NCBI GenBank assembly: GCA_015146655.1
Contig: VKHL01000014.1
Span: forward strand, 124,001-188,000
From: Ochromonas danica
Taxonomy: Eukaryota > Sar > Chrysophyceae > Chromulinales > Chromulinaceae
Reading direction: 5' to 3'
DNA length: 64,000 bases
Shown: in pieces, positions 1 to 11,946 of the stretch
Numbering within the stretch: position 1 is the first letter of the stretch
Layout of the letters: the number at the start of each line of letters is the position of its first letter
The notes under the pieces: model-generated
What the model was told of the DNA's origin: nothing
Databases searched by the model: none
What the model saw: only the letters and a program-made list of their open reading frames with translations
Program-made: the position numbers and the translations under genes

Positions 1-3000
1 ATCAGCTCGCAGAAATGCTGCAAAGGATACAAAGGGTCTTGAGATCAGATCTTCTTCCACCTGAATTGAAAACTCTCTGCGTATCTATATTGCGACTGCT
101 AAGACCCTTAAAGGCTGTTCACTATAGAAAACACTTCCGATCATTAGCGGAGTGTGTGTCTGAATTATGTTTCGATAACGAGGATGTTGATGGCAGTATC
201 ATGCGATCTAACTTATCCCTATGTATGCTTTCCATGGAGTTTGCAGCGGTTAATCCCTTAGAAGTTAGCTTATTGAACAAATTGCTGTACATGGCAAGCA
301 ATGCAGTTGTCTGCTTGGTCAGACGAGAAATCTGCCTTCCCCAGTTCAAGCTCTTGGTTCAGGATGTTTTATTTTTCTTGGAAAACTGGATGATTGTTGA
401 TCAAGGTGGTATGGATGAGTTAAGCACAAACTTTCTTCACTTTGTATCAGCTTTATTTTTGATGAGCGGTGTCTCTGAAAAAAGAGAATTCATCACCACT
501 GATTCCCATGCTCCGCTGGAAGAGACTTCCACAGTCAACTCCTTTGAAATGAAAAGCAATCAAGCTTTGAATATAATGAAAGCAATAGCAGCGCAGGATC
601 AGCTCTGGGAGAATCTATTTCATAAGTTGATTGACTGTACACTTAAGGTCCAATTGAGTGCTGCTGTTATAGGAAGGAGTTTGATATCAATCCTCTCAGA
701 GAGCCCTGTTGAAAATGAATTGAAATGCAAGCTTATCTTAGGACATCGAGGTTTGTCTTGTTGGCAATACTTTATATCGCAAACATCCAGTGAGACGACT
801 GTTCTCATAGAATTTCTGCGTGCTCTCGAGTTGCAAGCAGACCAAGCCCAGCAGAGTTTGGAGGGTATCTTTAATAGCTTTCAATCAACTGAACAACCTG
901 GGAAAAAGAAGATTCGTATACTTGTAGGTAATGGAAACAGTAGCACAGGTAGAGCCATTGCTGCTGGGTATTCTGTTGGCTTTGCACAGCTGAAAGAATT
1001 TCAGACAGTTGCCACTGTGCTGGCTAATGTCTTGTTGTTATGGCTAGCCGCGGAGAGCTGTAGCTGCACTAACAAATGTACTCTGTCGAATGAAGCTGTG
1101 CTGGGTAAGATTCGTCATTGCATGTCATTGATTGGAGAGACGCTGAAGAAAGTTGAAGGAAAGATTGAAGCTCATCTTTATTCTTCTTTGAAAGCTATAT
1201 GCTTCTGTGCCACACAGAGCCAGCTTCCTTTGGAAGAGAGAGTTCGCAATATGATCACATGTCGTAATGGTTCTTCTAGCTCTGATTGGTGCGATATGGG
1301 GCGATTCTTGATTATGTTGAGACCAGTATCGTGCGATGGAGAGTATTGGTCCATCGAAACTTGCTTAACTCTGTTCATGAAGACCAAAGACTTGCTCAGG
1401 TAGTTTTGAATTTAAATGGTTTGTTGAGTTCAATGATGAATCCGATGTGTTTTTCTGTGCTAGTCAATCCCTTTACCAGGAAGACTGTGTTAAGCTCTGG
1501 ATGTCTTTTCTTCTCTTTGGAAAGGTATGATATGAATGTACACACTCAATGTTTTGAGAATAACAGCATTAACTTTCTTTTATCTCTAATCAGAATGTTT
1601 GTTATCGCAAAACTTGTCTCGCGCGAGTGTGGCTTTATCATGAGATTTCCTCCTCAGCTGAATGGAATGATTATGTTTCCCTGCTATTCATCGTTAACAT
1701 TGCCTTTCACTGCGAAGAGACGAACGATCTCAACGTATCCTACGCTGAAAGTGACCTGTCTCGATTGCAATTCCTTCTCCTTCATTGCCTTTCAAAAGCA
1801 AGCCAATCAACATCAGATTACGATGATGACATTCTGGTTGTTGCAATTATCGGAATAATCTCAGTGTTAGGATCTGTTGATGAAGTTGGAAAGAAGCCCT
1901 TGTTGATTACTGTTGGTGAATGGATGTACCAACTGCTCTTCTCCAGTTCATCTCCCATTGCGAATCAAATGCGCGCACGGCGACTTTCGGCTCGAATTTG
2001 TGGAGGCATAGTCGAGAAATTATCGGAAATAATTGTGATGTCTTGTTACAATCAATGGATTACTCTTGGTGTGCATGGAATAGGTGACTATGACAGTTGT
2101 CTGCGGAAGCTATTCATTCCTGTGTTTCGAAGCTTGCTTTCTCTCGCACCTTTGGCCTTACAGCGTCTTACCACGGCAGCAGAGATGGGGACTGATGTCG
2201 CTCTTTTATTGCAGTGCTTCACCTCGAAAGAGACTTCCCCTTCCTTGCTGAACAGTGCGAATGTTCTCGACATTTCGATCGTAAATCGAGTGCGCAAAGA
2301 ATGTATTACTGAGTTACGCGAATATCAATGGGAAGGCGTGAGTTGGTGGACGTTACTTAGAAGATGTGGTCTCAATGGTATTCTTGCTGATGAAATGTAA
2401 GTTCCGAATGACTTGAGATTTGAATAATTCTCTCATACTACTTGATTGTCCATTAGGGGTTTAGGAAAGACATTACAAGCGTTAGTTTGTTTAGCTCTGC
2501 TGCGTTCAGAGAGAGAATATCAATTCAAAGGCGAGACTACAACTCAAGCTAATCCTGCTTTGATAGTGTGTCCTGCCTCTCTGACTTATCAATGGGTATC
2601 AGAAATCGGGAAACATTTTCCAAATTCATCATTATTTGAACCTATCTTGTGCTCTACTTCCGGTACTCTTGGATGGGCTGAGTTGCTATGCAAAGGTCCT
2701 TCCGAATACAGATCTCGTTGCTTCATTATCTCCTATGACCAGCTGCGTCGCAGCATCTCTTTGTTTCGACCAATTGTTTGGGATATGGTAATTCTTGATG
2801 AAGCTCATTTGATCAAGAATCCCAACACCGCTACTTCTAAAGCCATTTTCAGCCTTTCTGGTCGACATAGAATAGCACTAAGTGGAACCCCCATCCAGAA
2901 TCAGGTGAGAGATATTCCATCTCAAACTAGATATATCTCCCTCCTCATACCAGCTTTTTGTCTATCTGTCAGATCGAGGACTTGTGGAGCATGATGAACT

Positions 3001-4736
3001 TTATCCTTCCTGATTACTTAGGTCAGTCTGAAACGTTTATCTTGACCACTCGTAGCTAACAGTAAATGATTGAACAGGTGATAGCAAATCGTTTCGAAAG
3101 AGATATGAAACTCCTATCAGCAGAGGTTTAGAAAGTCTGCCATCTTTATACAACTCTGCAGCGAACAAAAGCCAACTTCGTCGACTCTCTTTAAGCAGCG
3201 AGGCAGTCTATCTACTCCGCAGATTGCATAAATTTGTCTTGCCGTTCATTCTGAGACGAAACAAAGATAGTGTGGAAAGAGATCTTCCTCCGAAGACTAT
3301 TATCGATGTCATGTGTCCTCTTAGCACTGTGCAATCCACCATGTATCAAGAGCTCCTTGAAAGTTGTGGTTACAAAGAAAACAAACTGGAAGAAGCTGTT
3401 TTGTTGTCGAGAGGAACGGCCTCAGCTGTTGCGCCAGATGAGGAAGAGAACGAGAAACCATACGCGGCTTTGTTTGAAAAGACAGTCCAAGGCAAAGTTG
3501 GTTCATTGCTCGCGAGAAGGACTACCCCTGCTCAGCCTCTAGTGGCTTTAGGAAGCCTCGGTTTGCTTTGTGTTCATCCTTCGCTCACGATTTCTGACGC
3601 TCATGCACGCTATCGCGAGAGTTTATTGAAGGATTGGAGCAGCAGTGGGAAGATATTACAATTGCTTAACCTCATGTGGAATTTGCAATTGGTGTCAGCA
3701 GAAGATCTTCATATTTCTCCCCCATTTGATTCACCTTCAACCTTCTATGACTTCATTGTTACTTCTCTTGAGAGACTTGCTGGTGGAGAGGTAGAAGAGG
3801 TGCGCGGAAGCTGCCAAAGCAATCTCAAATCAGACTCTGAGAGTGAAGAAGACACAGTTAAACCATTGAGAAAGCGAGCCAAAATATCTGAAAACAATGA
3901 AGAGCAAGACAGTGAGACGGAGCAGCAAGATTCATCCAAACCATCATCTAAAAGAGCATCTGGGAAACGATCCGCAAAGCCCTATAGCTCTCCTTCATTG
4001 TCCAAGAAATGCCTTATTTTTGCACAGCATCGCAAGACTTTAGATCTGTTAGAAAAGAATGTTTTCAAGAAGCTTTTCCCAAATGTTCGTTATGGTCGTC
4101 TGGATGGCACCATTCCTCCTGCCGAACGATTTCGTATTGTTGAGGAATTCAATTCATCGTCTGAAACAAGTAGTACATGCATATCAGAGAGCATGAAAGG
4201 CTTGCTGCATGAAAGTGATGAGTTGCACAATCGCTTAAAGGATGCCTTGCCTCAAGCTGCTCTTGCTTCTTCCGCAGTTGATGCAGACCGTCCTCCTCCC
4301 ATACGGTTCTTGCTGCTGACCACTAGAGCGTGCGGGCTCGGTCTTAATCTAACTGCTGCGGATACCGTGATCTTTTTGGAACATGACTGGAATCCTTTTG
4401 TAGATTTACAGGCTATGGATCGTGTTCATCGCTTGGGTCAGCGTCATGCGGTGAATGTCTACCGCCTGTTAGGTAAGGCCGCGTTTCGTTTGAGCCCCTT
4501 CAGGTACATTGACCATTTGTCATGCAAACACTAGCGGAAGCAACAATCGAGTGGCGAATAATGGGCTTGCAGAGCTTCAAGCAGCAATTATCGCATCAGG
4601 TACAAGTTGTACTCTCTTGACCTTATGATGAATACGTTAACTGATATACTGAATCTATAAGGTGCTGGATGAGGACAAGAACATGAGCCATGGAGAGGCA
4701 CTTTGGTCGAGTTTAGCAATGCAAGAAAATGATTAA
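1..4736 (+). CDS. BTAF1: BTAF1/MOT1-type Snf2 ATPase, 3' part
   Basis: This is the C-terminal two thirds or so of the TBP-associated Swi2/Snf2 ATPase that uses ATP to strip TBP from DNA in the nucleus. The left edge cuts the gene: the frame is open back to base 3 with no stop. Exons read as 1-1399, 1464-1524, 1594-2396, 2457-2904, 2973-3021, 3078-4472, 4535-4599 and 4662-4736; all junctions keep frame. A helical HEAT-like region comes first, then helicase motif I DEMGLGKT (split by an intron), motif [19 protein letters not shown], and motifs V/VI with [11 protein letters not shown] and DRVHRLGQR. The tail [18 protein letters not shown] matches the Mot1 C-terminus (TLEEKIMGLQKFK in animals) and separates it from other Snf2 families. 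An acidic, basic-rich insert lies at about 3820-4000. It is convergent with MED7, 109 bp away. Confidence 0.93.
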
Positions 4737-4845
4737 AAGTGGTGAAAGTAGTGAAAACCAGTTGGCAACGTAGGGGTCTGATAGTCATCACCAACAAAGA
4801 GAGAATGTTCTATGCAAGTGAATTATGTACAAAGTGTAAAAAGCT

Positions 4846-5414
4846 TCAAGACAACTGCGTTCGCTTCGCTTGACATCTTTTTATACATAGTGATAGAGCT
4901 TCTTCAACCTTTTCAGCTTTTTGTAGTTGTCCTTTGAGATCCTCCAGTAGCAGAGCAAGCGCCTCATGGCTTCGATAATCGCGCATTATCTCAAACAGTT
5001 CCCCCAAGGCCTTCTTCACTAGGTTAGCAATTAAGCTAATTTGCATCTCATCTCTGGTAGTGACAGAAATTAGAGGCAAAGCTAGCTCTATCACTTCTTT
5101 CAATGCCCTGTTATCAAGACAATCGTCCAGAAGTCAGCTCAGAGAGAGGGAGGGAGATGGAACACAGGGGGGAGAGCCTACTCTTTCATGGCATCAGCAA
5201 ACTCTGGACCTGATTTGCTAGGAATTGGTCGAATCTTGGTGGCAGCCAAACTGCCTCCATAGACTACTTCGTAGGGGTCCTGCACGGCACTCGGAATAGC
5301 TGGAGGCTCGATTCCAGGTTGGCTATAATAGAAGGGAGGTTTTGGAAACTCTTCTACCAAATTCTGCTTCTCGTCAATATCCCCGTTCTCGTCATTCATT
5401 TTTTTAGCAGTCAA
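4846..5414 (-). CDS. MED7: Mediator complex subunit 7
   Basis: Small subunit of the Mediator middle module, which bridges activators and RNA polymerase II. Two exons, 5182-5414 and 4846-5107, joined in frame across a GTAGGC..CAG intron. About 160 residues, close to the usual size. Visible family marks are the N-terminal proline-rich FPKPPFYY and IEPPAIP, a central IRPIP, and a C-terminal helical part with EIMRDYRSHEALALLLEDL, matching animal NEYRPHQARETL. It starts at the first ATG, 134 bp from the divergent gene at 5551, so the two probably share a promoter region. The assignment rests on motif order, not on an alignment. Confidence 0.82.
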
Positions 5415-5550
5415 ACGAAAATCACTGAAGCAAGCAGAGACGACAATATTGTTACGATGCGTGGGGAGTTGTTATTGTCTTGCGGCGGATTAATCCGTTT
5501 TATGCCCCAGCAGCAATCGCAAATTGATATCACAACTGAGTTCTAATGAG

Positions 5551-6384
5551 ATGGAGTGGTTGAAACTTGATTTAGCTAAAGCTTCTTTACTGAAGAAAGA
5601 AGTAGATACTGTCTTAGCTCGATTAGCTGAGATAATTTTAAATCCTGGAGATATTGATAAGACAGCTCTCATTAATACCGTGCAGACACGTATCCAAGAG
5701 CTGGAGACCTTCTACCTCAAGAACAGCGATGATGAAAGAGCAATTCTCTTTGAAAAAGAGAGACTCCGACTACGCAAAGCTTTGCAGCCGTTTTATGGCA
5801 CTGCAGCGAAGGACAATCGCTCTCTGGCTGCGAGTGAAGTGCACGATCGAAGCAGTGCACACGACTCGGCCACTTCTCGTGGACAAGATCGATTATCCAT
5901 CTCTCAGCTAAGTAAGACTTCGAAGCCAGCTATTTCATTCAAGACACAGCGTTCTCCGGTGGGTAAATCTCCAGCCTCTGCTGCAGCGAGTCAGCGATCA
6001 CAAACCTCGGTCAATGGAAAGATCTATGCTTGGGAAGATCGTCCTGGTAAAGGACCGCGTGGACCAATCGAACTATGCGGAGTAGTATTTCAGCCCACCC
6101 TTCAGCCGGGTTTCTATTCTCGTGCGATGAGTCGTGACGATGAAAGTGATTTTTCGTCCGATCGCTTCATCGACTTGCAGATCGTGCTCACTCAAGAAGA
6201 ATTGGCGACATTAGCCGCACGGAAAAAGATCGATCGTCCTGATGTTAAGCTGATCAAGAACGAGGCTGCCTCCAAGTCTGTTCACAGCAGTGTACCCTAT
6301 GTGGACCCTCGACGCATTAAACAGGATATGTTGCGGCCAGGTCATCCAGATCGATGGGTTGGTGCTCAAGGCTTTGCTCGTTAA
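5551..6384 (+). CDS. Hypothetical protein, helical N-terminus
   Basis: Single-exon protein of 277 residues that I do not recognise. The first in-frame ATG is at 5551; the frame is open upstream only to non-ATG codons. Residues 1-75 look helical and charged, residues 80-145 are Ser/Arg/Lys-rich and probably disordered, and a conserved-looking end contains KIYAWEDRPGKGPRGPIEL, then PYVDPRRIKQDMLRPGHPD and a final WVGAQGFAR. The short terminal block with PDRW resembles ends seen in several cilia-associated proteins, but this is only an impression. It diverges from MED7. It is the last gene before the telomere-like repeat. Confidence 0.7.
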   Translation: MEWLKLDLAKASLLKKEVDTVLARLAEIILNPGDIDKTALINTVQTRIQELETFYLKNSDDERAILFEKERLRLRKALQPFYGTAAKDNRSLAASEVHDRSSAHDSATSRGQDRLSISQLSKTSKPAISFKTQRSPVGKSPASAAASQRSQTSVNGKIYAWEDRPGKGPRGPIELCGVVFQPTLQPGFYSRAMSRDDESDFSSDRFIDLQIVLTQEELATLAARKKIDRPDVKLIKNEAASKSVHSSVPYVDPRRIKQDMLRPGHPDRWVGAQGFAR

Positions 6385-6770
6385 TGAAAGTGTTCGTTTT
6401 TTGTATTTTGTTTTCTTTAAAAGTCAATTGAGTAAGACACTTAAATTTAATGAGCTTTATGTTTGAAATAAGCTGAAAAGCATGGCCTGGAAGATACAAA
6501 TGACAGAAGTGGGCCTAGCAAATGAAGCCTCTCAGTATTGCACATGAAGTTTCCAAGATATTAGCGATTGAAGTCATTCAAATTTGCTCTTTTTTATTTT
6601 CGAGCATAAATCATCAATTTACTATGGGGCAGCTTAGAGAAAACGAAGAAGAGGCAGAAGAGAGTGACATGATTTTTCTAAGTGTTCGTATTCCATTCCA
6701 GCCCAACGCTCTTTAGGCGGCGCATCACACCATCAAGACATTTGTGAGCGGAAAAATATACTGTACTTTG
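6385..6770. other. Intergenic, no gene seen
   Basis: Right flank of the hypothetical gene at 5551. It is AT-rich and has only a 64-codon open frame at 6522-6716 with no recognisable content. I see no RNA gene. Confidence 0.5.
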
Positions 6771-6771
6771 G

Positions 6772-6799
6772 TTAGGGTTAGGGTTAGGGTTAGGGTTAG
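6772..6799 (+). repeat. Interstitial telomere-like TTAGGG run
   Basis: Four perfect TTAGGG units followed by TTAG, in single-copy sequence. TTAGGG is the usual telomere unit of stramenopiles, animals and many protists. The run lies about 500 bp upstream of the tandem glycosyltransferase cluster and at the only place where two unrelated same-strand genes are neighbours. It could mark an old chromosome end, repair of a break with telomerase, or simple chance growth of a short repeat. Confidence 0.9.
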
Positions 6800-7290
6800 A
6801 GCTGTCATGGTGGAAAATAATGACATAACGTTCGAATATTATCACTCAATCTATCGGCCATATACTCACCAAGACTGGCGTGGATAAGAAATCTCGTCCA
6901 GCACCTAGCGTTGTTTCTTAGCAATGCCTTCATGGTCACCAGCATCATGGATGGATGACAAGCAAGCGGAATTTTTCCTTACAGCATCTGAGTCGCCTTC
7001 CAAAAAATGCCCCACACTCGGATTCCTAAATGACAGAAACCTTACCGTTTTCTCTCTGAAGGGCAATCAAGGCCAACAACAAGAGTGGAATGACTCTCAT
7101 ACTCTTCCCATTTGCATGAACTTTCAAGCTTCAGATAGAAAATGCATGGAAGTATCACATTTCTGCTGGGAACATTGATGGAACACCTCAACAGCAGATT
7201 GAAACCGTTCTTTGCTCCGCCTTCCCCTCCAAAGCCTTCACACATGTCGCCGCAAAATCCATCTGACCAGAAAATCTATCTCCTCACAAC
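6800..7290. other. Upstream flank of the glycosyltransferase cluster
   Basis: No convincing gene. An 84-codon open frame at 6924-7178 has an ATG but no recognisable domain and overlaps an opposing frame of similar length. The last 100 bp should hold the promoter of the first tandem copy; the sequence shows no clear TATA box. Confidence 0.45.
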
Positions 7291-8532
7291 ATGAGGGCTT
7301 GGATTGTTTTCTCAACCCTTCCATTGCTATGTTGGGGAAAGGTCATTGCTTTCTGGCATATCTTCACAGGTGGCACTCATTTTAAAAGCATCGTGCATGC
7401 ACAAGCTAAAGCCATCAATGACAGTGGTCTCTATGACCATCTCGATCACATCTATTACACAGTCGTAGGTTCCACGCATCAGAATGTCTCTTTGTCAGGC
7501 AATAAATACTATCTATACAAGAATCACGGCAGGTATGGCAATGAGGTGAAGACCTTAAAGTTGGTCTACGACTATTGCCAAGGTCATGCCAAACAATCTT
7601 CTTCATCTGGTGCTGGCGCTGGCGCTGGTAGCAATGTGAAGATTCTGTATTTCCATAATAAGGGTAGCTTTCATCCCACTCCAGAAAATAGACAGCTTCG
7701 CCAGGTACTGGACTGTTTTGTGCTGTCACCCGACTGCCTTTCCGTACTCGATGACTACGACACGTGTGGTATGCGCTTCACCCCTCTCCCCTATCTCCAT
7801 TACTCTGGCAACTTCTGGTGGTCTACTTGCAATCATATCAACAAACTGATTGACCCCGCCGCGGTTTGGAAGAATGTCACTTTCTTGATCAACACCTACA
7901 AGCAACTCCAAATCCCTCTTCCTTCTCACCTCACCAACTCTACTACCATCTCTTCAAAGGATCTAATGTTTCATGAAGATTGGTGCATTGGTACAGGGCG
8001 ATACTTCGCAGAGGCGTGGATAGGTTCATTGCCCACATACCGTCCTGCAGATTGCATGCGATCATCTGTTGATAAGAGATATATTACATCCTATTATGAC
8101 TTACCAGAAGCTGCCTCTGTTTGTCCTCGCCCATTCAACAATCGCTCGAAGTCTGATGAGAAGTTATGTGGTCTTTCAGAGTTTGTGAATAATGGCTCCT
8201 ATTTCTGGGAAGGGTTAGAATCTACCTATCATCGGCATATACAACATGGTGATTGTAAAGATATGGCTATTCTAACTCGAACATTGGATTGGTACGGCCA
8301 GCCCGCCACTCTGCTGTATCAGATGCTAGTCTTGCCTAGCAACATATTGTTTCGGGCCAATGGCTGGAGTGATTTATTCTACTCACTCAATGGCAAGTAT
8401 TACGAGGTTCCGAATGCAGAGGTCATGCAAGCGTTAGGTTTTCAAGAAAAAGATATCATCGAGAAGATTCCAAGATATCATTTGTATGCTATGCAACAAG
8501 GCGAGATACTTTCTCTTTCAGACGTCAAGTAA
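7291..8532 (+). CDS. Secreted glycosyltransferase-like protein, tandem copy 1
   Basis: Single-exon protein of 413 residues. A short signal peptide (MRAWIVFSTLPLLCWG) is followed by a glycosyltransferase-like start, KVIAFWHIFTGGTHF, then YFHNKGSFHPTPENRQLR and the signature HYSGNFWWS near residue 170. That signature is typical of a family of putative sugar transferases found in algae and bacteria. Several N-x-S/T sites (NVS, NGS, NRS) and paired cysteines fit a secretory-pathway lumenal protein. A low-complexity SSSSGAGAGAGS segment lies near residue 105. No C-terminal membrane anchor or ER retention signal is seen. The substrate cannot be told from sequence. Copies 2 and 3 follow in direct orientation. 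Confidence 0.82.
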   Translation: MRAWIVFSTLPLLCWGKVIAFWHIFTGGTHFKSIVHAQAKAINDSGLYDHLDHIYYTVVGSTHQNVSLSGNKYYLYKNHGRYGNEVKTLKLVYDYCQGHAKQSSSSGAGAGAGSNVKILYFHNKGSFHPTPENRQLRQVLDCFVLSPDCLSVLDDYDTCGMRFTPLPYLHYSGNFWWSTCNHINKLIDPAAVWKNVTFLINTYKQLQIPLPSHLTNSTTISSKDLMFHEDWCIGTGRYFAEAWIGSLPTYRPADCMRSSVDKRYITSYYDLPEAASVCPRPFNNRSKSDEKLCGLSEFVNNGSYFWEGLESTYHRHIQHGDCKDMAILTRTLDWYGQPATLLYQMLVLPSNILFRANGWSDLFYSLNGKYYEVPNAEVMQALGFQEKDIIEKIPRYHLYAMQQGEILSLSDVK

Positions 8533-9395
8533 GTTTTCATTGATTGATTAAGACTGATGAGAATCTCACCTTCATTTCTTATTGCACATGCTTTGTGGTT
8601 TTCTTTGATTATGCTGTGTTCTTGTGCCAAGTCGAATGAAAAGCAATGTGAAGATTTAATCTTTCTCCGTGATTTGCTCCAAGGTCCGGGGTAGCAGATT
8701 TCCACGAATAATTTCTCGTCTGTCTGTGAACATATAGTTTGAAATACATATATTATTTCTTCTCATCTTATCACATCTAATATTTAGCATGCAGTTTATT
8801 TGTACGCTTCTAGAAAATGAAGGCTTTGCTTTTAAATAAGCTAAGTCGCAGTGGTTAATTTCTAATTAAGAGAGACTAATATGATATACTGCTTCAGAGA
8901 TTGGTTTGGTCAATACCTCATGGGAATGCTTAAAATGTGAATAAAATCACAGTTTTCGCGCGAAACTTGTTGTAGATGTCTGGATGTGGACTCGCTATAA
9001 CCATACTTGCGTAGCTAGACCATCCAACTGAATTCTCATGAGTTGGGCAGCACAACTTGGAAGTGTCCTCACATGAATGAGTCCTCTCAATTCTGCACAT
9101 TACCTTTTCAAGTATGTTATCTGATTGAATTATTTATCAACTCGGCGGATTACAGCATTGATCTCGTAAAAGGGTAAAAATTACAGTCCAAGACCTAAAA
9201 GGGTAAAAATGGGGGAAAATACACACAGCCAAAGGTTAATTTGCGATTTTGCTGACAGGCTAAATTGGCTTTAAAAGCCACTTTAACGAGATTGGCGCTG
9301 TTTCAGAACAGGATTTTCCCGCAATTTCGCGAAAGGGAACGAATCGTGAAACCGAAAATCGGTTCAAACTTGCCATCCCACAACCAGCAGATCTG
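8533..9395. other. 3' flank of copy 1 and spacer
   Basis: The first 450 bp match, with many differences, the 3' flanks of copies 2 and 3 (shared landmarks: CACATGCTTTGTGGTTTTCT, GTCGAATGAAAAGCAATG, later TTTGGTCAAT). The rest is unique except for a 14-bp direct repeat, AAAAGGGTAAAAAT, at 9168-9181 and 9197-9210. I see no gene. Confidence 0.6.
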
Positions 9396-10646
9396 ATGAA
9401 GGCTTGGATTGTTGTTTTCCTAATTTTCTCAACCCTCCCTTTATTATGTTGGGGGAAGGTCATTGCTTTCTGGCATATCTTCACAGGTGGCACTCATTTT
9501 AAAAGCATCGTGCATGCACAAGCTAAAGCCATCAATGACAGTGGTCTCTATGACCATCTCGATCACATCTATTACACAGTCGTAGGTTCCACGCATCAGA
9601 ATGTCTCTTTGTCAGGCAATAAATACTCTCTATACAAGAATCACGGCAGGTATGGCAATGAGGTACAGACCTTAAAGTTGGTCTACGACTATTGCCAAGG
9701 TCATGCCAAACAATCTTCTTCATCTGGTGCTGGCGCTGGCGCTGGTAGCAATGTGAAGATTCTGTATTTCCATAATAAGGGTAGCTTTCATCCCACTCCA
9801 GAAAATAGACAGCTTCGCCAGGTACTGGACTGTTTTGTGCTGTCACCCGACTGCCTTTCCGTACTCGATGACTACGACACGTGTGGTATGCGCTTCACCC
9901 CTCTCCCCTATCTCCATTACTCTGGCAACTTCTGGTGGTCTACTTGCAATCATATCAACAAACTGATTGACCCCGCCGCGGTTTGGAAGAATGTCACTTT
10001 CTTGATCAACACCTACAAGCAACTCCAAATCCCTCTTCCTTCTCACCTCACCAACTCTACTACCATCTCTTCAAAGGATCTAATGTTTCATGAAGATTGG
10101 TGCATTGGTACAGGGCGATACTTCGCAGAGGCGTGGATAGGTTCATTGCCCACATACCGTCCTGCAGATTGCATGCGATCATCTGTTGATAAGAGATATA
10201 TTACATCCTATTATGACTTACCAGAAGCTGCCTCTGTTTGTCCTCGCCCATTCAACAATCGCTCGAAGTCTGATGAGAAGTTATGTGGTCTTTCAGAGTT
10301 TGTGAATAATGGCTCCTATTTCTGGGAAGGGTTAGAATCTACCTATCATCGGCATATACAACATGGTGATTGTAAAGATATGGCTATTCTAACTCGAACA
10401 TTGGATTGGTACGGCCAGCCCGCCACTCTGCTGTATCAGATGCTAGTCTTGCCTAGCAACATATTGTTTCGGGCCAATGGCTGGAGTGATTTATTCTACT
10501 CACTCAATGGCAAGTATTACGAGGTTCCGAATGCAGAGGTCATGCAAGCGTTAGGTTTTCAAGAAAAAGATATCCTTAATTTTCCCAGATATCATTTGTA
10601 TGCTATGCAACAAGGCGAGATACTTTCTCTTTCAGACGTCAAGTAA
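9396..10646 (+). CDS. Secreted glycosyltransferase-like protein, tandem copy 2
   Basis: Single-exon protein of 416 residues, almost identical to copy 1 from residue 20 onward, synonymous positions included. Differences are few: a longer signal peptide (MKAWIVVFLIFSTLPLLCWG), YSLYKNH for YYLYKNH, VQTLK for VKTLK, and DILNFPRYHL where copies 1 and 3 have DIIEKIPRYHL. HYSGNFWWS and the glycosylation sites are kept and the frame is intact, so it looks functional. The 5' flank bears little likeness to that of the other copies. Confidence 0.82.
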   Translation: MKAWIVVFLIFSTLPLLCWGKVIAFWHIFTGGTHFKSIVHAQAKAINDSGLYDHLDHIYYTVVGSTHQNVSLSGNKYSLYKNHGRYGNEVQTLKLVYDYCQGHAKQSSSSGAGAGAGSNVKILYFHNKGSFHPTPENRQLRQVLDCFVLSPDCLSVLDDYDTCGMRFTPLPYLHYSGNFWWSTCNHINKLIDPAAVWKNVTFLINTYKQLQIPLPSHLTNSTTISSKDLMFHEDWCIGTGRYFAEAWIGSLPTYRPADCMRSSVDKRYITSYYDLPEAASVCPRPFNNRSKSDEKLCGLSEFVNNGSYFWEGLESTYHRHIQHGDCKDMAILTRTLDWYGQPATLLYQMLVLPSNILFRANGWSDLFYSLNGKYYEVPNAEVMQALGFQEKDILNFPRYHLYAMQQGEILSLSDVK

Positions 10647-11946
10647 GCTTTGATTGATTTAGAATGATGAAAATCTCTCTTCATTTCTTATTGCACATGC
10701 TTTGTGGTTTTCTTTGATTATGCTGTGTACTTGCACCAAGTCGAATGAAAAGCAATGCGAAGATGTAATTCCTCTCCATGAGCAAAGCGAGTCAAAGCCT
10801 TCGCTGGGTGGTGGATCCACACGGGAATAATTTTCTTGTCAATTTGAAATACTGTTTGAAAGTGATGATAAGGCAGTCCTTATTTCTTTTGAACTGTTGT
10901 CTCTCGTGTCGTCTCATCAAATCGCATCTTCTATTTAACTGTTTAACATAGTCTACAGTTGTTTGGATACTTGTAGAATGAATGCTTTATTTTCTTTGAA
11001 AGCTGAGCCGCAGTAGTCAAGTCATAAGGAGGCGTAGATAAAGGGAGACTATTACGATGTGATGCTTAAGATATTAGTTAGTTTGGTCAATGTGGATTGC
11101 TTAGAATGTGAAATTCTTAAGTGGTTATCTTTTTTTTTTGCTTACTAGCTTTTGTGCCAGGTAATTAGGAACGAATCATAACAAAGTCCATGTTCTTCAT
11201 TTTCTGGTGATACTACTAATTGGTCATTAGAAAATGGGAAAGGGGTTAAAACTCCGTGCAGTCACAATGTTATCAATGCTAGATTACTATGGATTGCCCT
11301 TCTTCTTTTTTCAGCCTCGCATTCATACTGGCGAATTCTATATTGATAATGTTGAGGAGAGTCTTGTCGTGGTTGTCGTCGGGTGATAAACACTACTTCT
11401 GCTTCTTTCTGCTCTCACTATGACGATCTGTGCCAATCCAACTTGAATCTGCACAGTATAACAATAAAAATACCCATATGAAGGGAGGGGGAACCGGCAA
11501 AATCAGCTCTGAGCATAACGGTTTGAGATGAATATCTTTCTATTCAAGTCCTGTCCTGTAACACATTTAGCACAGTGATTAGTGGTAGAAAATTGGTTCA
11601 TGATTGATGAGAACTGCGTCTAGCGTTCAGCGTGGCAAAATTGCCTTTACAAAATGAAATGAAGCATGCCATAAACAGCAAAAGCAAGAAAACCAGATTT
11701 AAAACACGCTCAACCAGCAGCCAGCAGCAGATTGCCAAAAGATCGAAAATCCGGAAATGTGGTTTTGGATGCCGAATTTCACTGTCACTTTCACTGTTTG
11801 TTGTCACTTCAAAAAGTATTGACTTCGATGGTCGGACTGACAGATTCCCCTGCACTGGTCTGCGATTACTTTGTGGAGTTCCATCACTTTCGAACACTTT
11901 TAGTTCCCAGCATTGACAAGGCGAAGCCCAAAATCTTCGGACCATC
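10647..11946. other. 3' flank of copy 2 and long spacer
   Basis: About 480 bp homologous to the 3' flank of copy 1 but visibly diverged, then about 800 bp of unique sequence with a poly-T tract near 11130-11140. Short open frames at 11632-11916 and 11732-11950 lack any recognisable content. This is the longest gene-free stretch in the window outside the transposon. Confidence 0.55.

Noticed and set aside
6522-7178. Two small open frames near the telomere-like repeat
   Set aside because: Short, no domain, and no splice partner that extends them.
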